NCBI GenBank assembly: GCA_964558405.1
Contig: CAZLDG010000001.1
Location: 19,777-83,776, forward strand
Reading direction: 5' to 3'
DNA length: 64,000 nt
Source: Thioglobus_B sp964558405
GTDB taxonomy: Bacteria; Pseudomonadota; Gammaproteobacteria; PS1; Pseudothioglobaceae
Under the pieces are notes generated by a model that was given only the letters and a program-made list of their open reading frames with translations, did no database searches and was not told the origin of the DNA. The position numbers and the translations under genes were made by a program. Shown piece after piece: positions 8,514 to 17,593 of this stretch. Position 1 is the stretch's first letter; each line of letters opens with the position of its first letter.

Positions 8514-9701
8514 TTATCCAAATTGACCATCGGTTCTTGGCTTGAAAAACATCGGTGTATAAACAATAGAAAAATAAGAAAACGCACCAATCCATAATAG
8601 TTGTGAGACCAGAATCCAGCTTTCGTAATAAGCCACTAATACCGATGGAAATACTACCCTAAAGACAAAAGACAGTACCAACAAAACAAACATCAGATTC
8701 AGTACTTTAGGCGGGTCAAATACATTGCGTCCCGTGTGTCCAAGTGAGACTCTACACATCATACTCAGTGTCATCAGCGCAATACCAAAGGCAAAGCTAT
8801 GCAGATCTAGGTGCGGTGGCAATACCAAGAAATAGCTCAGTGTATTGAGTAAAAATCCAAGCACGAACAACCCATAGGCCAAATAAATACTCCAAAGTAG
8901 AGATTTGCGCCAAATACCAACATTAAACCAGTTGATTAGGCGTTTGGCGTGAATCAAAAACAACGCCAATGGCAAAAGAGCAAATAGTGGATTACTGCTA
9001 GGGAAAAATACCTCTAATAGTAAGAACAATAAGAACAATACTAGGCTAGAGATATCTAGAAATTTTGAATTTTTCAACTGCGTTTCCAAACCCAAACCGC
9101 GCTCAATAAAAAACGGCAAGAGTCGTCTGGACATCATAAATAGCAGGCTAATTACCAGATAAAAACCGGCATAAATGCCTATATAGATACCATTATCTAA
9201 CAACCCCATCAGACCCAGGTAATAGGCAATATGTGCAGCAAATAGTAGTGCTAATTTGGCAATAATAGAGACATTGTTCCAGTTCTTAGCCTTAATAATA
9301 GGATAAGCAATAGCCACCGTAGAAAGTAGTAAGAATCCACTGTCTAGTAGCATTTGATACCACAAGAGCTCAGCACTAATCCAAGGAGAAAATCGACCCA
9401 ACACCCATAGAATCAACAGGGCCAGTAGTGGTTTGCCATATAGGGTTTGCACACCGGTCCAATTACGACTGGCGGTCAGTAAAAACCCCACAATGGTTGC
9501 ACTGGCATAGGCAAATACCATCTCATGTGCATGCCAATATTGTGGCAATACGTAGCTGCTATTTATTAAGCCTTGATAGAGCAAAATCCAAACTAGCATA
9601 CTAGTGATGCCGATGATACCGGCTGCAAAAAAGAAAGCCCTAAAGCCTAATCTTAATAAAGGCGGTGTCGGATAATTGCTCTCTTGATTTAAGTTAATCA
9701 T
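8514..9701 (-). CDS. nnrS: NnrS family multi-spanning haem/copper membrane protein
   Basis: NnrS proteins are inner-membrane proteins with about 12 helices; characterised members bind haem and copper and relieve nitrosative stress. The 395-residue sequence is hydrophobic throughout. It carries the family landmarks: the HAHEM segment (57-61) followed by GFLLTASRNWTG (about 72-83), and the late CRVSLGHTGR segment. It starts five bases after moxR and abuts the hemerythrin-like gene. I see no nitric oxide reductase in the window, so the role in NO tolerance rests on the family. Confidence 0.92.
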   Translation of the reverse strand: MINLNQESNYPTPPLLRLGFRAFFFAAGIIGITSMLVWILLYQGLINSSYVLPQYWHAHEMVFAYASATIVGFLLTASRNWTGVQTLYGKPLLALLILWVLGRFSPWISAELLWYQMLLDSGFLLLSTVAIAYPIIKAKNWNNVSIIAKLALLFAAHIAYYLGLMGLLDNGIYIGIYAGFYLVISLLFMMSRRLLPFFIERGLGLETQLKNSKFLDISSLVLFLLFLLLEVFFPSSNPLFALLPLALFLIHAKRLINWFNVGIWRKSLLWSIYLAYGLFVLGFLLNTLSYFLVLPPHLDLHSFAFGIALMTLSMMCRVSLGHTGRNVFDPPKVLNLMFVLLVLSFVFRVVFPSVLVAYYESWILVSQLLWIGAFSYFSIVYTPMFFKPRTDGQFG

Positions 9702-9706
9702 AACAA

Positions 9707-10747
9707 CTAGTCAAACATAACCGCGGCCACTTTATCGGCCCAATTGGCAAATTCTGGGATGTTAAAAATCTCTGTGCCAACTGCTCTTTGCATGTCAGAG
9801 ACCAGCATGACACCCAATTCTTTTTGCGGGAAATTACTGGCAAAGTCAAGAATATTTCCCCAGATTTGTTCAGCATCATCCTGATCTTTAACCGCAATCG
9901 CCCTACCCACTAACGCAGCACAAATCGCGTATTGAAGATCAACTTTTTTAGGAATATTGACCGACTCACCGCGCACAATAGCATCCAAATCTGGCAAATC
10001 TTTTAAATGCTCAATAAAGGTGGTTACTTCAACGCCAGCCACTTCACCCACACAAGCGGTAGCGGCCTGTCTAAACAGTGTCAAATCCTGGCTAAATTTT
10101 CTCAAAGCTCGATGGGTAAACTCCCAGGTTCTAGGCGAAGGAAAACTAACTGGATTGTGTGCAGCGTCAAAAGCAAACAAGTGTTCTGGTCGATAACGTA
10201 AAAAGCCGATAATCCCTTCGTCAATATCATTGGCATAGGCCCAGCTGACCCAATCGTCCAAATGCACATCTAATTCGTAATGCGAGAAACGATTCGCCAG
10301 TGGCGCTGGCATCGAATAGGTTACACCACGATCACCCTGACGGTTACCTGCGGCAAAAATTACCCAGCCCTCAGGCACCACGTAATCACCCAAGCGTCGA
10401 TCCAAAATCAGCTGATAAGCAGCAGCTGATACTGTAGGCGGTGCCGAGGTAATCTCATCTAAAAATAACACACCTCGCTCACCATGACGCGCAGCATCGG
10501 GTAGCAGTGAGGGAATAGACCAATCAACCAATTCACCATTTTTAAAAGGAATACCGCGCAAATCACTAGGCTCCATTTGTGAGAGGCGAACATCAATCAC
10601 CGGCACTTGGTGCTTATTGGCAATTTGTGCAATAATTTGCGACTTACCAATGCCTGGTGCACCCCAAAGCATTACCGGGGTATGATGTCCTGCCAATACC
10701 GAGTTGAGCTCTTTATCTAGGATTTGACTAACTTGTTGTGGTCTCAT
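9707..10747 (-). CDS. MoxR-family AAA+ ATPase
   Basis: MoxR ATPases act as chaperones that assemble or activate metalloenzyme complexes together with a VWA-domain partner. From the ATG at 10747 the protein has 346 residues, with Walker A GAPGIGKS (29-36), Walker B FLDE (95-98) and a sensor-1 segment AAGNRQGD. An in-frame GTG at 10813 would extend it by 22 residues, but would leave only five bases to the divergent ybeD start, so the ATG is preferred. It is the first gene of the minus-strand unit that encodes its likely VWA partner. Confidence 0.88.
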   Translation of the reverse strand: MRPQQVSQILDKELNSVLAGHHTPVMLWGAPGIGKSQIIAQIANKHQVPVIDVRLSQMEPSDLRGIPFKNGELVDWSIPSLLPDAARHGERGVLFLDEITSAPPTVSAAAYQLILDRRLGDYVVPEGWVIFAAGNRQGDRGVTYSMPAPLANRFSHYELDVHLDDWVSWAYANDIDEGIIGFLRYRPEHLFAFDAAHNPVSFPSPRTWEFTHRALRKFSQDLTLFRQAATACVGEVAGVEVTTFIEHLKDLPDLDAIVRGESVNIPKKVDLQYAICAALVGRAIAVKDQDDAEQIWGNILDFASNFPQKELGVMLVSDMQRAVGTEIFNIPEFANWADKVAAVMFD

Positions 10748-10818
10748 GGATTTTCTAGGGACTTGAAAATAATAAAATTGGCCATATTCTACCGTAATAG
10801 AAGATAAAATCACTTGCT
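10748..10818. promoter_or_regulatory. Divergent promoter region, MoxR cluster / ybeD-lipBA
   Basis: This 71-bp AT-rich spacer must hold the promoters of both units. A plus-strand TAAAAT sits at 10805-10810, only eight bases before the ybeD ATG; an alternative TTGAAA (10763-10768) with TATTCT 16 bp later would leave a longer leader. No FNR- or NnrR-like palindrome was recognised. Confidence 0.35.
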
Positions 10819-11097
10819 ATGAACAATACTAATCTGAGCTCAGAAGAAATTTTCAACTTCCCTTGCGACTATCCTGTCAAGGTTTTTGGCAAGGATTGTG
10901 TGGAATTGCACACAACGATTTGCACCATTATTGAGCGTCATACCGATAAGCTACATCCTAATCAAATTAGCACCAAGCGCAGCTCTAAAGGCAGTTATAT
11001 TTCTTTTACAGTACGCATTATTGCCACTTCTCGCACGCAACTTGATGCCATTAATCAAGACCTACAAGACTGTGAGCTGGTTGCCTACGTATTGTAG
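10819..11097 (+). CDS. ybeD: YbeD family protein (DUF493)
   Basis: The 92-residue cytoplasmic protein belongs to the DUF493/YbeD family of small ferredoxin-like-fold proteins often encoded beside lipB. The biochemical role is unproven; a regulatory role in lipoate metabolism has been proposed for the family. FPCDYPVKVFGK near the N-terminus and the central CTIIERH segment are typical. It precedes lipB by 23 bases, counted to the chosen lipB ATG, and probably leads the ybeD-lipB-lipA operon. No Shine-Dalgarno is visible before its ATG. Confidence 0.88.
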   Translation: MNNTNLSSEEIFNFPCDYPVKVFGKDCVELHTTICTIIERHTDKLHPNQISTKRSSKGSYISFTVRIIATSRTQLDAINQDLQDCELVAYVL

Positions 11098-11120
11098 GAT
11101 TTATTCCTATCTCTTTGCCC

Positions 11121-11726
11121 ATGCATATTAAAAACCTAGGGCGCCAAGATTATCAACCCACTTGGGAGCAGATGATTACCTTTACTCAGAATCGCGATGC
11201 ACAAAGCGCTGATGAGCTGTGGATCGTCGAGCATCCGCCGGTCTTTACCCAAGGCATTTCAGGCACCAAAAAGCACGTGTTAAGCACGAGTGATATCCCC
11301 ATTGTGCAAAGCGATCGCGGTGGACAAATCACTTATCATGGTCCAGGACAGTTGGTTATTTACTGTTTGTTTGACTTAAAGCGTTTAGGACTAGGTGTAA
11401 AGCAAACCGTTGGTATTTTAGAGGCTAGCGTGCAAGAATTATTAAGTCGCTATCAAATCGATACGCACTTAAAAGATGGTGCGCCCGGTGTGTATGTTAA
11501 TAATCAGAAAATATCTGCCCTAGGGCTAAAAGTTAAAAACGGCAAAACCTATCATGGCCTGAGTCTGAATATTGACATGGACCTCTCGCCCTTTTCTCAG
11601 ATTAACCCTTGCGGTTATCCTGGGTTAGAGGTTACACAAATGGCGGATTTAACGGATAATGTTAACTTTTTAACCGTGGCCAACGAACTGTGCCAAATAC
11701 TACAAAATAATGTCACAAGAGATTGA
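11121..11726 (+). CDS. lipB: Octanoyltransferase LipB
   Basis: LipB moves the octanoyl chain from acyl-carrier protein to lipoyl domains of 2-oxoacid dehydrogenases and the glycine cleavage H protein. From the ATG at 11121 the protein has 201 residues. The catalytic Cys164 is in NPCGYPG and the catalytic Lys137 in SALGLKV. An in-frame TTG at 11115 would add two residues; the ATG gives the usual N-terminus. Its 3' end overlaps lipA by 17 bases. The acyl donor, AcpP, is encoded at 36.2 kb. Confidence 0.95.
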   Translation: MHIKNLGRQDYQPTWEQMITFTQNRDAQSADELWIVEHPPVFTQGISGTKKHVLSTSDIPIVQSDRGGQITYHGPGQLVIYCLFDLKRLGLGVKQTVGILEASVQELLSRYQIDTHLKDGAPGVYVNNQKISALGLKVKNGKTYHGLSLNIDMDLSPFSQINPCGYPGLEVTQMADLTDNVNFLTVANELCQILQNNVTRD

Positions 11727-12657
11727 TATTAAAGCACTAAAAGGTGAATCCAAGGTTTCGCGCTTAAAAATCAAGCCTGATGCCAATCGCAAAGCATTGC
11801 GCAAGCCAGAATGGATTCGCATTAAACGCCCTGCCGGTAACAAGGTCGAAAAACTTAAAGACACACTTAGAGGGCAAAAACTCTTTACCGTGTGCGAAGA
11901 GGCACAATGTCCAAATCTGGGCGAGTGCTTTAATCACGGCACCGCTACGTTTATGATCATGGGCCAGATTTGTACCAGGCGCTGTCCTTTTTGCGATGTA
12001 GCGCATGGTAAGCCTAAACCACTGGACAAAAGCGAGCCTGAACACCTGGCACAAACCATTGAAAAAATGGCGCTGAAATACGTGGTGATTACCTCAGTGG
12101 ATCGTGATGATTTGCGTGATGGTGGTGCCCAGCACTTTAAGCAATGCATCGATGCCATTCGAGCTCGAACGCCAGCCGTTCAGATTGAGATTCTTACCCC
12201 TGATTTTAGAGGCAGAATGGATAAGGCCCTAGAGATCTTTAAATCTTGCCCGCCTGATGTGTTTAATCACAATCTAGAGACGGTACCTAGCCTATACCCA
12301 CAGGTACGTCCAGGCGCTGATTATGCTTACTCATTACAACTGCTTAAAGCTTTTAAAGCACAACATCCTGAGGTAAGCAGCAAATCGGGACTGATGTTGG
12401 GTGTGGGTGAGCATGAAAAACAAGTGATTAACGTGTTAAAAGATTTAAGAACCCATGATGTGGATATGCTCACACTGGGCCAATACTTACAACCTTCTAA
12501 GCACCACTTGGCTGTAGAGCAATACATTACCCCTGAGCAATTTGAGCGCTATAAAGAGATTGCACTTGAATTAGGCTTTAAACAGGTAGCCAGTGGCCCA
12601 ATGGTACGCTCTTCTTATCACGCAGATCTGCAAGCCGCTGGGCAAGAAATTAGCTAA
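11710..12657 (+). CDS. lipA: Lipoyl synthase LipA (radical SAM)
   Basis: LipA inserts two sulfur atoms into protein-bound octanoyl groups. The 315-residue protein has both [4Fe-4S] cluster motifs: the auxiliary-cluster cysteines 62, 67 and 73, and the radical SAM cysteines 88, 92 and 95 in CTRRCPFC. The C-terminal RSSY serine that ligates the auxiliary cluster is present. It is the last gene of ybeD-lipB-lipA and ends before a bidirectional terminator. Its consumable auxiliary cluster would depend on Fe-S assembly, whose isc operon is at 45-50 kb. Confidence 0.97.
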   Translation: MSQEIDIKALKGESKVSRLKIKPDANRKALRKPEWIRIKRPAGNKVEKLKDTLRGQKLFTVCEEAQCPNLGECFNHGTATFMIMGQICTRRCPFCDVAHGKPKPLDKSEPEHLAQTIEKMALKYVVITSVDRDDLRDGGAQHFKQCIDAIRARTPAVQIEILTPDFRGRMDKALEIFKSCPPDVFNHNLETVPSLYPQVRPGADYAYSLQLLKAFKAQHPEVSSKSGLMLGVGEHEKQVINVLKDLRTHDVDMLTLGQYLQPSKHHLAVEQYITPEQFERYKEIALELGFKQVASGPMVRSSYHADLQAAGQEIS

Positions 12658-12682
12658 CTGCCTATAAAAACCCAATAAAAAA

Positions 12683-12700
12683 GGCTTCATATTTGAAGCC
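12683..12700. terminator. Bidirectional rho-independent terminator, lipA / RND pump
   Basis: A perfect 7-bp stem GGCTTCA/TGAAGCC with a 4-nt loop is flanked by six A's on the left and eight T's on the right. It can therefore terminate both lipA (plus) and the convergent RND gene (minus). Confidence 0.85.
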
Positions 12701-12726
12701 TTTTTTTTGATACTGATGACTTAAAC

Positions 12727-15700
12727 CTATACGTCGTTCTTATCTTCTTTTTTCAGCAGGCCGTTGGTATCAATCTTTTTATCATCTTCTTGAGTCTCAG
12801 AGCTCTGCTCAGCCTTTTTCTCCGTGTTTTTCTTAAGAGCTGACTTAATCCATTTTTTTGCATCTGGTGCTTTTTTCTCACTCTTTTCTTTGACTGGTTT
12901 TTCCACGTTGTACTTGGCATCGGTATCACTATCACCCGGTAGCAAGCCCATATTAACCGCAATATTGCGACAAGAGGCTTCGCCAGCAGAGAGTGTACCC
13001 AGCGGAATAACAATCAAAGTCAGCACCGTTGAAACCAATACACCAAATAGCAGTGAAATCGCCATGCCTTGGAAAATTGGATCAGACAAAATCACACTAG
13101 AACCACCTACTAGAGCGAAGGCAGTGATTAGAATTGGTCGTGTACGTGAAGAACAAGAGTTGATTACTGCATCAAAGAACGGCGTGCCTTTGGCGTATTC
13201 TTGCACGGTGAAGTCTACCAATAGGATAGAGTTACGTACGATAATACCGGCTAGCGCAATCCAGCCAATCATCGAAGTCGCGGTAAACTCAGCACCCAAC
13301 ATCCAATGACCCGGCACAATGCCCAGTAGTGTTAGCGGAATCGGCGCCATAATAACCGCCGGAATAATAAAGTTACCAAACTGCCAGACCACCAGCATAT
13401 AAATCACCACCAGCGCTACACCAAAGGCCATGCCCATGTCGCGGAAGGTTTCATAGGTAACGGTCCACTCACCACCCCATTCAAAGCCTGGTACCGTTTG
13501 ATTCTCAGGCGGACCCAGGTATTCACCTTGGAGTTGTTTACCATCAATGGTTTGATAGCGTAGTAATAAATCATCCACTGCAAACATGGCGTAGATTGGC
13601 GCACTTAAGCGACCTACAGGCTCACCCAGTACATATTCCACATCAGCCAAGTCTTTATGGAAGATTAGCTCGTCTTGTTTTTTGTAGACAAACGAACCTA
13701 GCTCAGAGATTGGAATCATGCCGCCATATTGTGACTGCACTGGCAATTGGGTTAGATATGACAATTGCGAACGCTTAGACAATGGCACTTGAATACAAAT
13801 ACGTGAAGGCTCTAATGCATTTTTAAGACGAATAGTACCCACATTAAAGCTACTCATGGCCATGGCCAAGGTTTCTTTAATGGTTTGTACACTCACACCA
13901 AAGCGTGAAGCTTTTTCAGTATTTACCTCAAAGTCAATCACTGGGTATTCATCGCGCATTAGATTGTCAATGTCGGTCATGGTGCCTGACTCTTTAAAGA
14001 GCTCAGTCAGGTCGTTGGCCAATTGCTTACGCGTAGCACGATCAGGGCCATAAACCTCGGCCACCACTGGGCGCAATACTGGTGGACCTGGTGGCATCTC
14101 GACCACAGCGTAGTTAGCGCCAGCATCGGCTGCAATTTGTTTGACCAGCTCACGTGCTTCTAGCGCAATCTCATGCGAAGTACGCTTACGATCTGCTTTT
14201 TCTGCCAGTTGAATCTGCAGCTCGCCTTCAGAAGGCATATGTCTTAGATAATAGTGTCGTACCAGACCGTTAAAGTCAAACGGTTTGGCGGTACCACTAT
14301 AGGTTTGAATGGCCACTACTTCCGGAATATTTCTCAGCTCTTGTGCCATGGCGTGCAAAGTCGTTGCGGTATCTGCCAGGGCCGAACCATCAGGCATATC
14401 TAGTACCACACCAAACTCCGACTTATTGTCCAGTGGCAACATCTTCACCGGCACCGAAGTATTGTAGAACATGGTCATTGAAGCAAAGAACGCTACAACC
14501 AGACCTATTAAGAATCCATAGCCATACACTCTAACGTTAAATAACTTAGAGATGGTTGCATGGTAGAACTTGTGCATGACCTTTTGTTCTTTTTCTTCTT
14601 TGGCATGCATCTTGTGCAACACGTTAAGCGGTGGCACAATCTTCATAATAAAGTACGGGGTGAAAACAAAGGCGGCAAATAGTGAGAACATCATCGCTAC
14701 CGAACCCAGAATTGGAATTGGCGCCATATATGGACCCATCATTCCACTTACTGCTGCCATTGGTACCAGGGCTGCAACCACGGTAAAGGTTGCCAAAATG
14801 GTTGGATTGCCCACTTCTCTTACCGCATCAATTGCCGTTTTAATGGTAATTTTGTTGTCAATGAGCCAGCGTCGATAAATATTTTCCGTGACCACAATTG
14901 CATCATCTACTAAGATACCAATAGAGAAAATCAGCGCAAATAGACTCACCCTATCAATGGTCATACCCAGAATCCAGGCAGAGAAAATAGTCATTAGTAG
15001 TACGACTGGAATTACCAGTGTGACCACAATCGCTGGACGCACACCCAATGCAAACCAAACCAGAATAGTCACCGCACCGGTAGCAATAAAGAGCTTTTTA
15101 ATCAGCGCATTAACTTTATCTTTGGCAGATTTTCCATAGTCTCGAGTAACACTAACTTCCACATTATCTGGAATTAAGCGTCCTTTTAATTCTTCTACTT
15201 TGGCCAAAATATCATTGGCCACCTTAACACCATTGGTACCATATTTCTTCGCCACCGCCACAGTAACTGCCTGCTCACCTGTGGCTTTTTGCTCAGTGGT
15301 GTTGGCCTTGCCGGTGTAGTAATTAACCATGTGCTTGGTATCTTCTGGCGCGTAATACACATCGGCCACATCACGAATATAGACCGGTTTGCCATCATTA
15401 ATAGAAACTACTAGGTTTTCAATATCTTCAACCTTGGTAAAGAAGTCACCCGAGTAAACTTCCATTTGATAGCCATTTAGCTCAATATTACCCGTGTGTT
15501 CACGCACATTAGCTGAGCCAATCGTGCCAGCAATTTGTTGTACTGAGACGTTATAACCTGCCAAACGCCCTGGATAAAGATCGACGTGGAAAATCTCTTT
15601 ACGACCACCAACGACAAAGCCGTTATTGGTATCTTTAACCTTTTCTAATTGTTGCAGCAGCTCTAAACCCAAAGAGCGTAGCTGTCCGTCATCTAGTGAT

Positions 15701-16203
15701 TTTGACCATAGGGTTAGGTTGATAATTGGTACGTCATCAATTTCCTTAGGCTTAATCAGTGGCTTTTTCGCCCCTGGCGGCATAAAGTCCAGATTAGCCA
15801 GCATCTTATCGCGCACCTTAATAATGGAGGCATTCATCTCCTGGCCTACGTCAAACTCAACAGTGATAATGCCCTGCCCCTTATCACTAACCGAATAAAC
15901 GTGTTTTACACCCAGAATATGTGACATTAAGCGCTCAAGCGGCTTAATAACAATGTTAGAGACCTCTTCTGAAGAGGCGCCTGGATATTCTACAAACAGA
16001 TCAATCAGTGGTACTGAGATCTGTGGATCTTCTTGTCTTGGTGTGGAGATTAGACCGATAATACCGGCGCCCAGCATGGCGAAGAAGATAATAATCGACA
16101 GTGGCGAGGTAATAAAAGCCTTGGTCAGCTTGCCCGCAACACCTAAGTCGTGTGCTTCGCTCGCCGAGTTGGCTTGATTTTGATCCATATTATTACTTGA
16201 CAT
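12727..16203 (-). CDS. RND efflux pump inner-membrane permease (AcrB/HAE family)
   Basis: This is a proton-driven tripartite efflux permease. The 1158-residue protein has the usual RND plan: a first membrane helix after about residue 30, a large periplasmic loop, helices 2-6, a second periplasmic loop and helices 7-12. PRQEDPQISVP after helix 1 and GILVDDAIVVTENIYRR in helix 4 are family landmarks. It differs in having about 72 extra residues after the last helix (about 1087-1158), a Lys/Glu/Asp-rich, probably disordered cytoplasmic tail. The membrane fusion protein gene ends nine bases upstream. No outer-membrane channel gene is adjacent; a TolC-type gene lies at 54.6-56.0 kb. Substrate unknown. 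Confidence 0.92.
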   Translation of the reverse strand: MSSNNMDQNQANSASEAHDLGVAGKLTKAFITSPLSIIIFFAMLGAGIIGLISTPRQEDPQISVPLIDLFVEYPGASSEEVSNIVIKPLERLMSHILGVKHVYSVSDKGQGIITVEFDVGQEMNASIIKVRDKMLANLDFMPPGAKKPLIKPKEIDDVPIINLTLWSKSLDDGQLRSLGLELLQQLEKVKDTNNGFVVGGRKEIFHVDLYPGRLAGYNVSVQQIAGTIGSANVREHTGNIELNGYQMEVYSGDFFTKVEDIENLVVSINDGKPVYIRDVADVYYAPEDTKHMVNYYTGKANTTEQKATGEQAVTVAVAKKYGTNGVKVANDILAKVEELKGRLIPDNVEVSVTRDYGKSAKDKVNALIKKLFIATGAVTILVWFALGVRPAIVVTLVIPVVLLMTIFSAWILGMTIDRVSLFALIFSIGILVDDAIVVTENIYRRWLIDNKITIKTAIDAVREVGNPTILATFTVVAALVPMAAVSGMMGPYMAPIPILGSVAMMFSLFAAFVFTPYFIMKIVPPLNVLHKMHAKEEKEQKVMHKFYHATISKLFNVRVYGYGFLIGLVVAFFASMTMFYNTSVPVKMLPLDNKSEFGVVLDMPDGSALADTATTLHAMAQELRNIPEVVAIQTYSGTAKPFDFNGLVRHYYLRHMPSEGELQIQLAEKADRKRTSHEIALEARELVKQIAADAGANYAVVEMPPGPPVLRPVVAEVYGPDRATRKQLANDLTELFKESGTMTDIDNLMRDEYPVIDFEVNTEKASRFGVSVQTIKETLAMAMSSFNVGTIRLKNALEPSRICIQVPLSKRSQLSYLTQLPVQSQYGGMIPISELGSFVYKKQDELIFHKDLADVEYVLGEPVGRLSAPIYAMFAVDDLLLRYQTIDGKQLQGEYLGPPENQTVPGFEWGGEWTVTYETFRDMGMAFGVALVVIYMLVVWQFGNFIIPAVIMAPIPLTLLGIVPGHWMLGAEFTATSMIGWIALAGIIVRNSILLVDFTVQEYAKGTPFFDAVINSCSSRTRPILITAFALVGGSSVILSDPIFQGMAISLLFGVLVSTVLTLIVIPLGTLSAGEASCRNIAVNMGLLPGDSDTDAKYNVEKPVKEKSEKKAPDAKKWIKSALKKNTEKKAEQSSETQEDDKKIDTNGLLKKEDKNDV

Positions 16204-16212
16204 AGTTCAGTC

Positions 16213-17361
16213 TTAGATATTCATTCCTGAAACCATCAAAATATTTGGATTGGTCACAATGCGCTCACCTACCTTTAAGCCTGATAAGACACTCTTTTTG
16301 TCCTTGCCTACTTGCTCACCCAAGCGGATAAATCTCAACTCGGTTTTATTGGTTTGTGGATTGACCACAAACACACTTGGTAGCGATGAACGCCACATAA
16401 TAGCATTTTCAGCAATAACCGGCGTTAGGATGCCAGAATCGGTCTCAAAGATTTCCACCTCAGCATAAGCACCTGGCAGTACCGGTGTATTAGGTGGTAA
16501 ATCAAACTTTACTTTAACACTATGCTTGGCATTATCGGCAATAGGATAGATTTGCGACAACTTAGCATCCACCACAATATTGGCAATATCAAGCTTAATG
16601 CGATAAGCTTTTTCCATCTTAAGACTGCGAACCAATCTTGACGGAATGTTAACCTCAACCTGCAAATCTTTAATATTGGCAAACTTAATCAGGGTTTGAC
16701 CTGGATTAACAATATCACCCTTGTTAACACTCTTGGCCACAATCACACCATCAAATGGCGCGCTCACATTGGCGTCTTTTAGTTTTTCTTCAATCTGTTT
16801 TAGATTGTTTTCAGCCTGTGTTAGTTTGTTTTTAGCTTGCTGGTACTGAGTGTAGCGCGAAGTTCTATTGGCAAACTTATCAAACTCGGGATTGCCCTGA
16901 CCTGAGATTTTTAACATAGGATCAGTAAACATCGAGAACATGCCTGGAATCGAACCCAGCATCGGTGATGAGTTTGGTGAGACAATAGATTGTGAATATT
17001 GCACGCCCGCATTTCTTAGAGCTTCATTGGCTGAGGCAATCTCAGCATAGGCCGAATCTCTTTGCGCTTGAATAGATTCTTGCTCCAAGGTAACCAATAC
17101 TGCACCTTGTTTGAACATGTCACCCTCTTGACCGCTCACACTTAAAATATCGCCCGGTACTTGTGCAGTTAAATTAACCTGAGAAGAAGAGATTACCGAG
17201 CCACCCAAAATAGCACGTTTGTCCAGTGACATACCGGTGACTTTTTGAATGTTATAAACTGAGTCAAAACTCTCAGAATTTTGTTGGATTCCTTGCGCTT
17301 GTAAAGGCAATGAAAATGCTAGAAAAATCGAGCTGACAAATGGAATAAATGTGGTTCTCAT
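16213..17361 (-). CDS. RND efflux membrane fusion (periplasmic adaptor) protein
   Basis: The adaptor links the RND permease to an outer-membrane channel. From the ATG at 17361 the protein has 382 residues, with a signal peptide ending near LQAQ, a lipoyl/barrel-sandwich half (around PGDILSVSGQEGDMFKQG), a helical hairpin (about 190-220) and beta-barrel domains. Upstream in-frame starts at 17379 and 17403 would precede the signal peptide with extra residues. It lacks an obvious lipobox Cys. A Met-rich stretch in the hairpin region (about 140-160) is unusual. It leads the two-gene pump operon. Confidence 0.88.
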   Translation of the reverse strand: MRTTFIPFVSSIFLAFSLPLQAQGIQQNSESFDSVYNIQKVTGMSLDKRAILGGSVISSSQVNLTAQVPGDILSVSGQEGDMFKQGAVLVTLEQESIQAQRDSAYAEIASANEALRNAGVQYSQSIVSPNSSPMLGSIPGMFSMFTDPMLKISGQGNPEFDKFANRTSRYTQYQQAKNKLTQAENNLKQIEEKLKDANVSAPFDGVIVAKSVNKGDIVNPGQTLIKFANIKDLQVEVNIPSRLVRSLKMEKAYRIKLDIANIVVDAKLSQIYPIADNAKHSVKVKFDLPPNTPVLPGAYAEVEIFETDSGILTPVIAENAIMWRSSLPSVFVVNPQTNKTELRFIRLGEQVGKDKKSVLSGLKVGERIVTNPNILMVSGMNI

Positions 17362-17593
17362 ATTTGGGGTGTTTTGCATAGTTAATAAGTAAAACTTTAG
17401 CAAGAATTTTATATTATATGCTCAAGCGCTGTTTGACTATTTTAAAACTATTTTGTTTTAGGTTTTTTTCAAAAATATAAGCCATTGTTTTTTAAAGATT
17501 TTTTTAAGTATTTTTTTTATTGTCTGTATATAATTTTTTAGTTATATATTGCTATTATAATATAGTTAATTTTTCCACTTTTTTTCACCACAA
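17362..17593. promoter_or_regulatory. AT-rich divergent promoter region, efflux operon / pdxA
   Basis: This is the longest non-coding stretch in the window (about 190-230 bp depending on the adaptor start) and is made largely of A and T runs. A perfect TATAAT at 17556-17561 lies 32 nt before the pdxA ATG, matching the spacing of other promoters here; its -35 is weak. No clear operator palindrome for the pump was recognised. Confidence 0.45.

Noticed and set aside
6760..10747. Denitrification (nor) or Rubisco-activation (cbbQ/cbbO) gene cluster
   Set aside because: A MoxR ATPase and a VWA protein are present, but the VWA protein is of the DUF2201 type and no nitric oxide reductase or Rubisco gene is in the window.
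12824..13309. 161-codon open frame on the plus strand inside the RND pump gene
   Set aside because: It is antisense to a well-supported RND permease, has no ribosome binding site or family features, and its residue make-up is that of a frame shadow.
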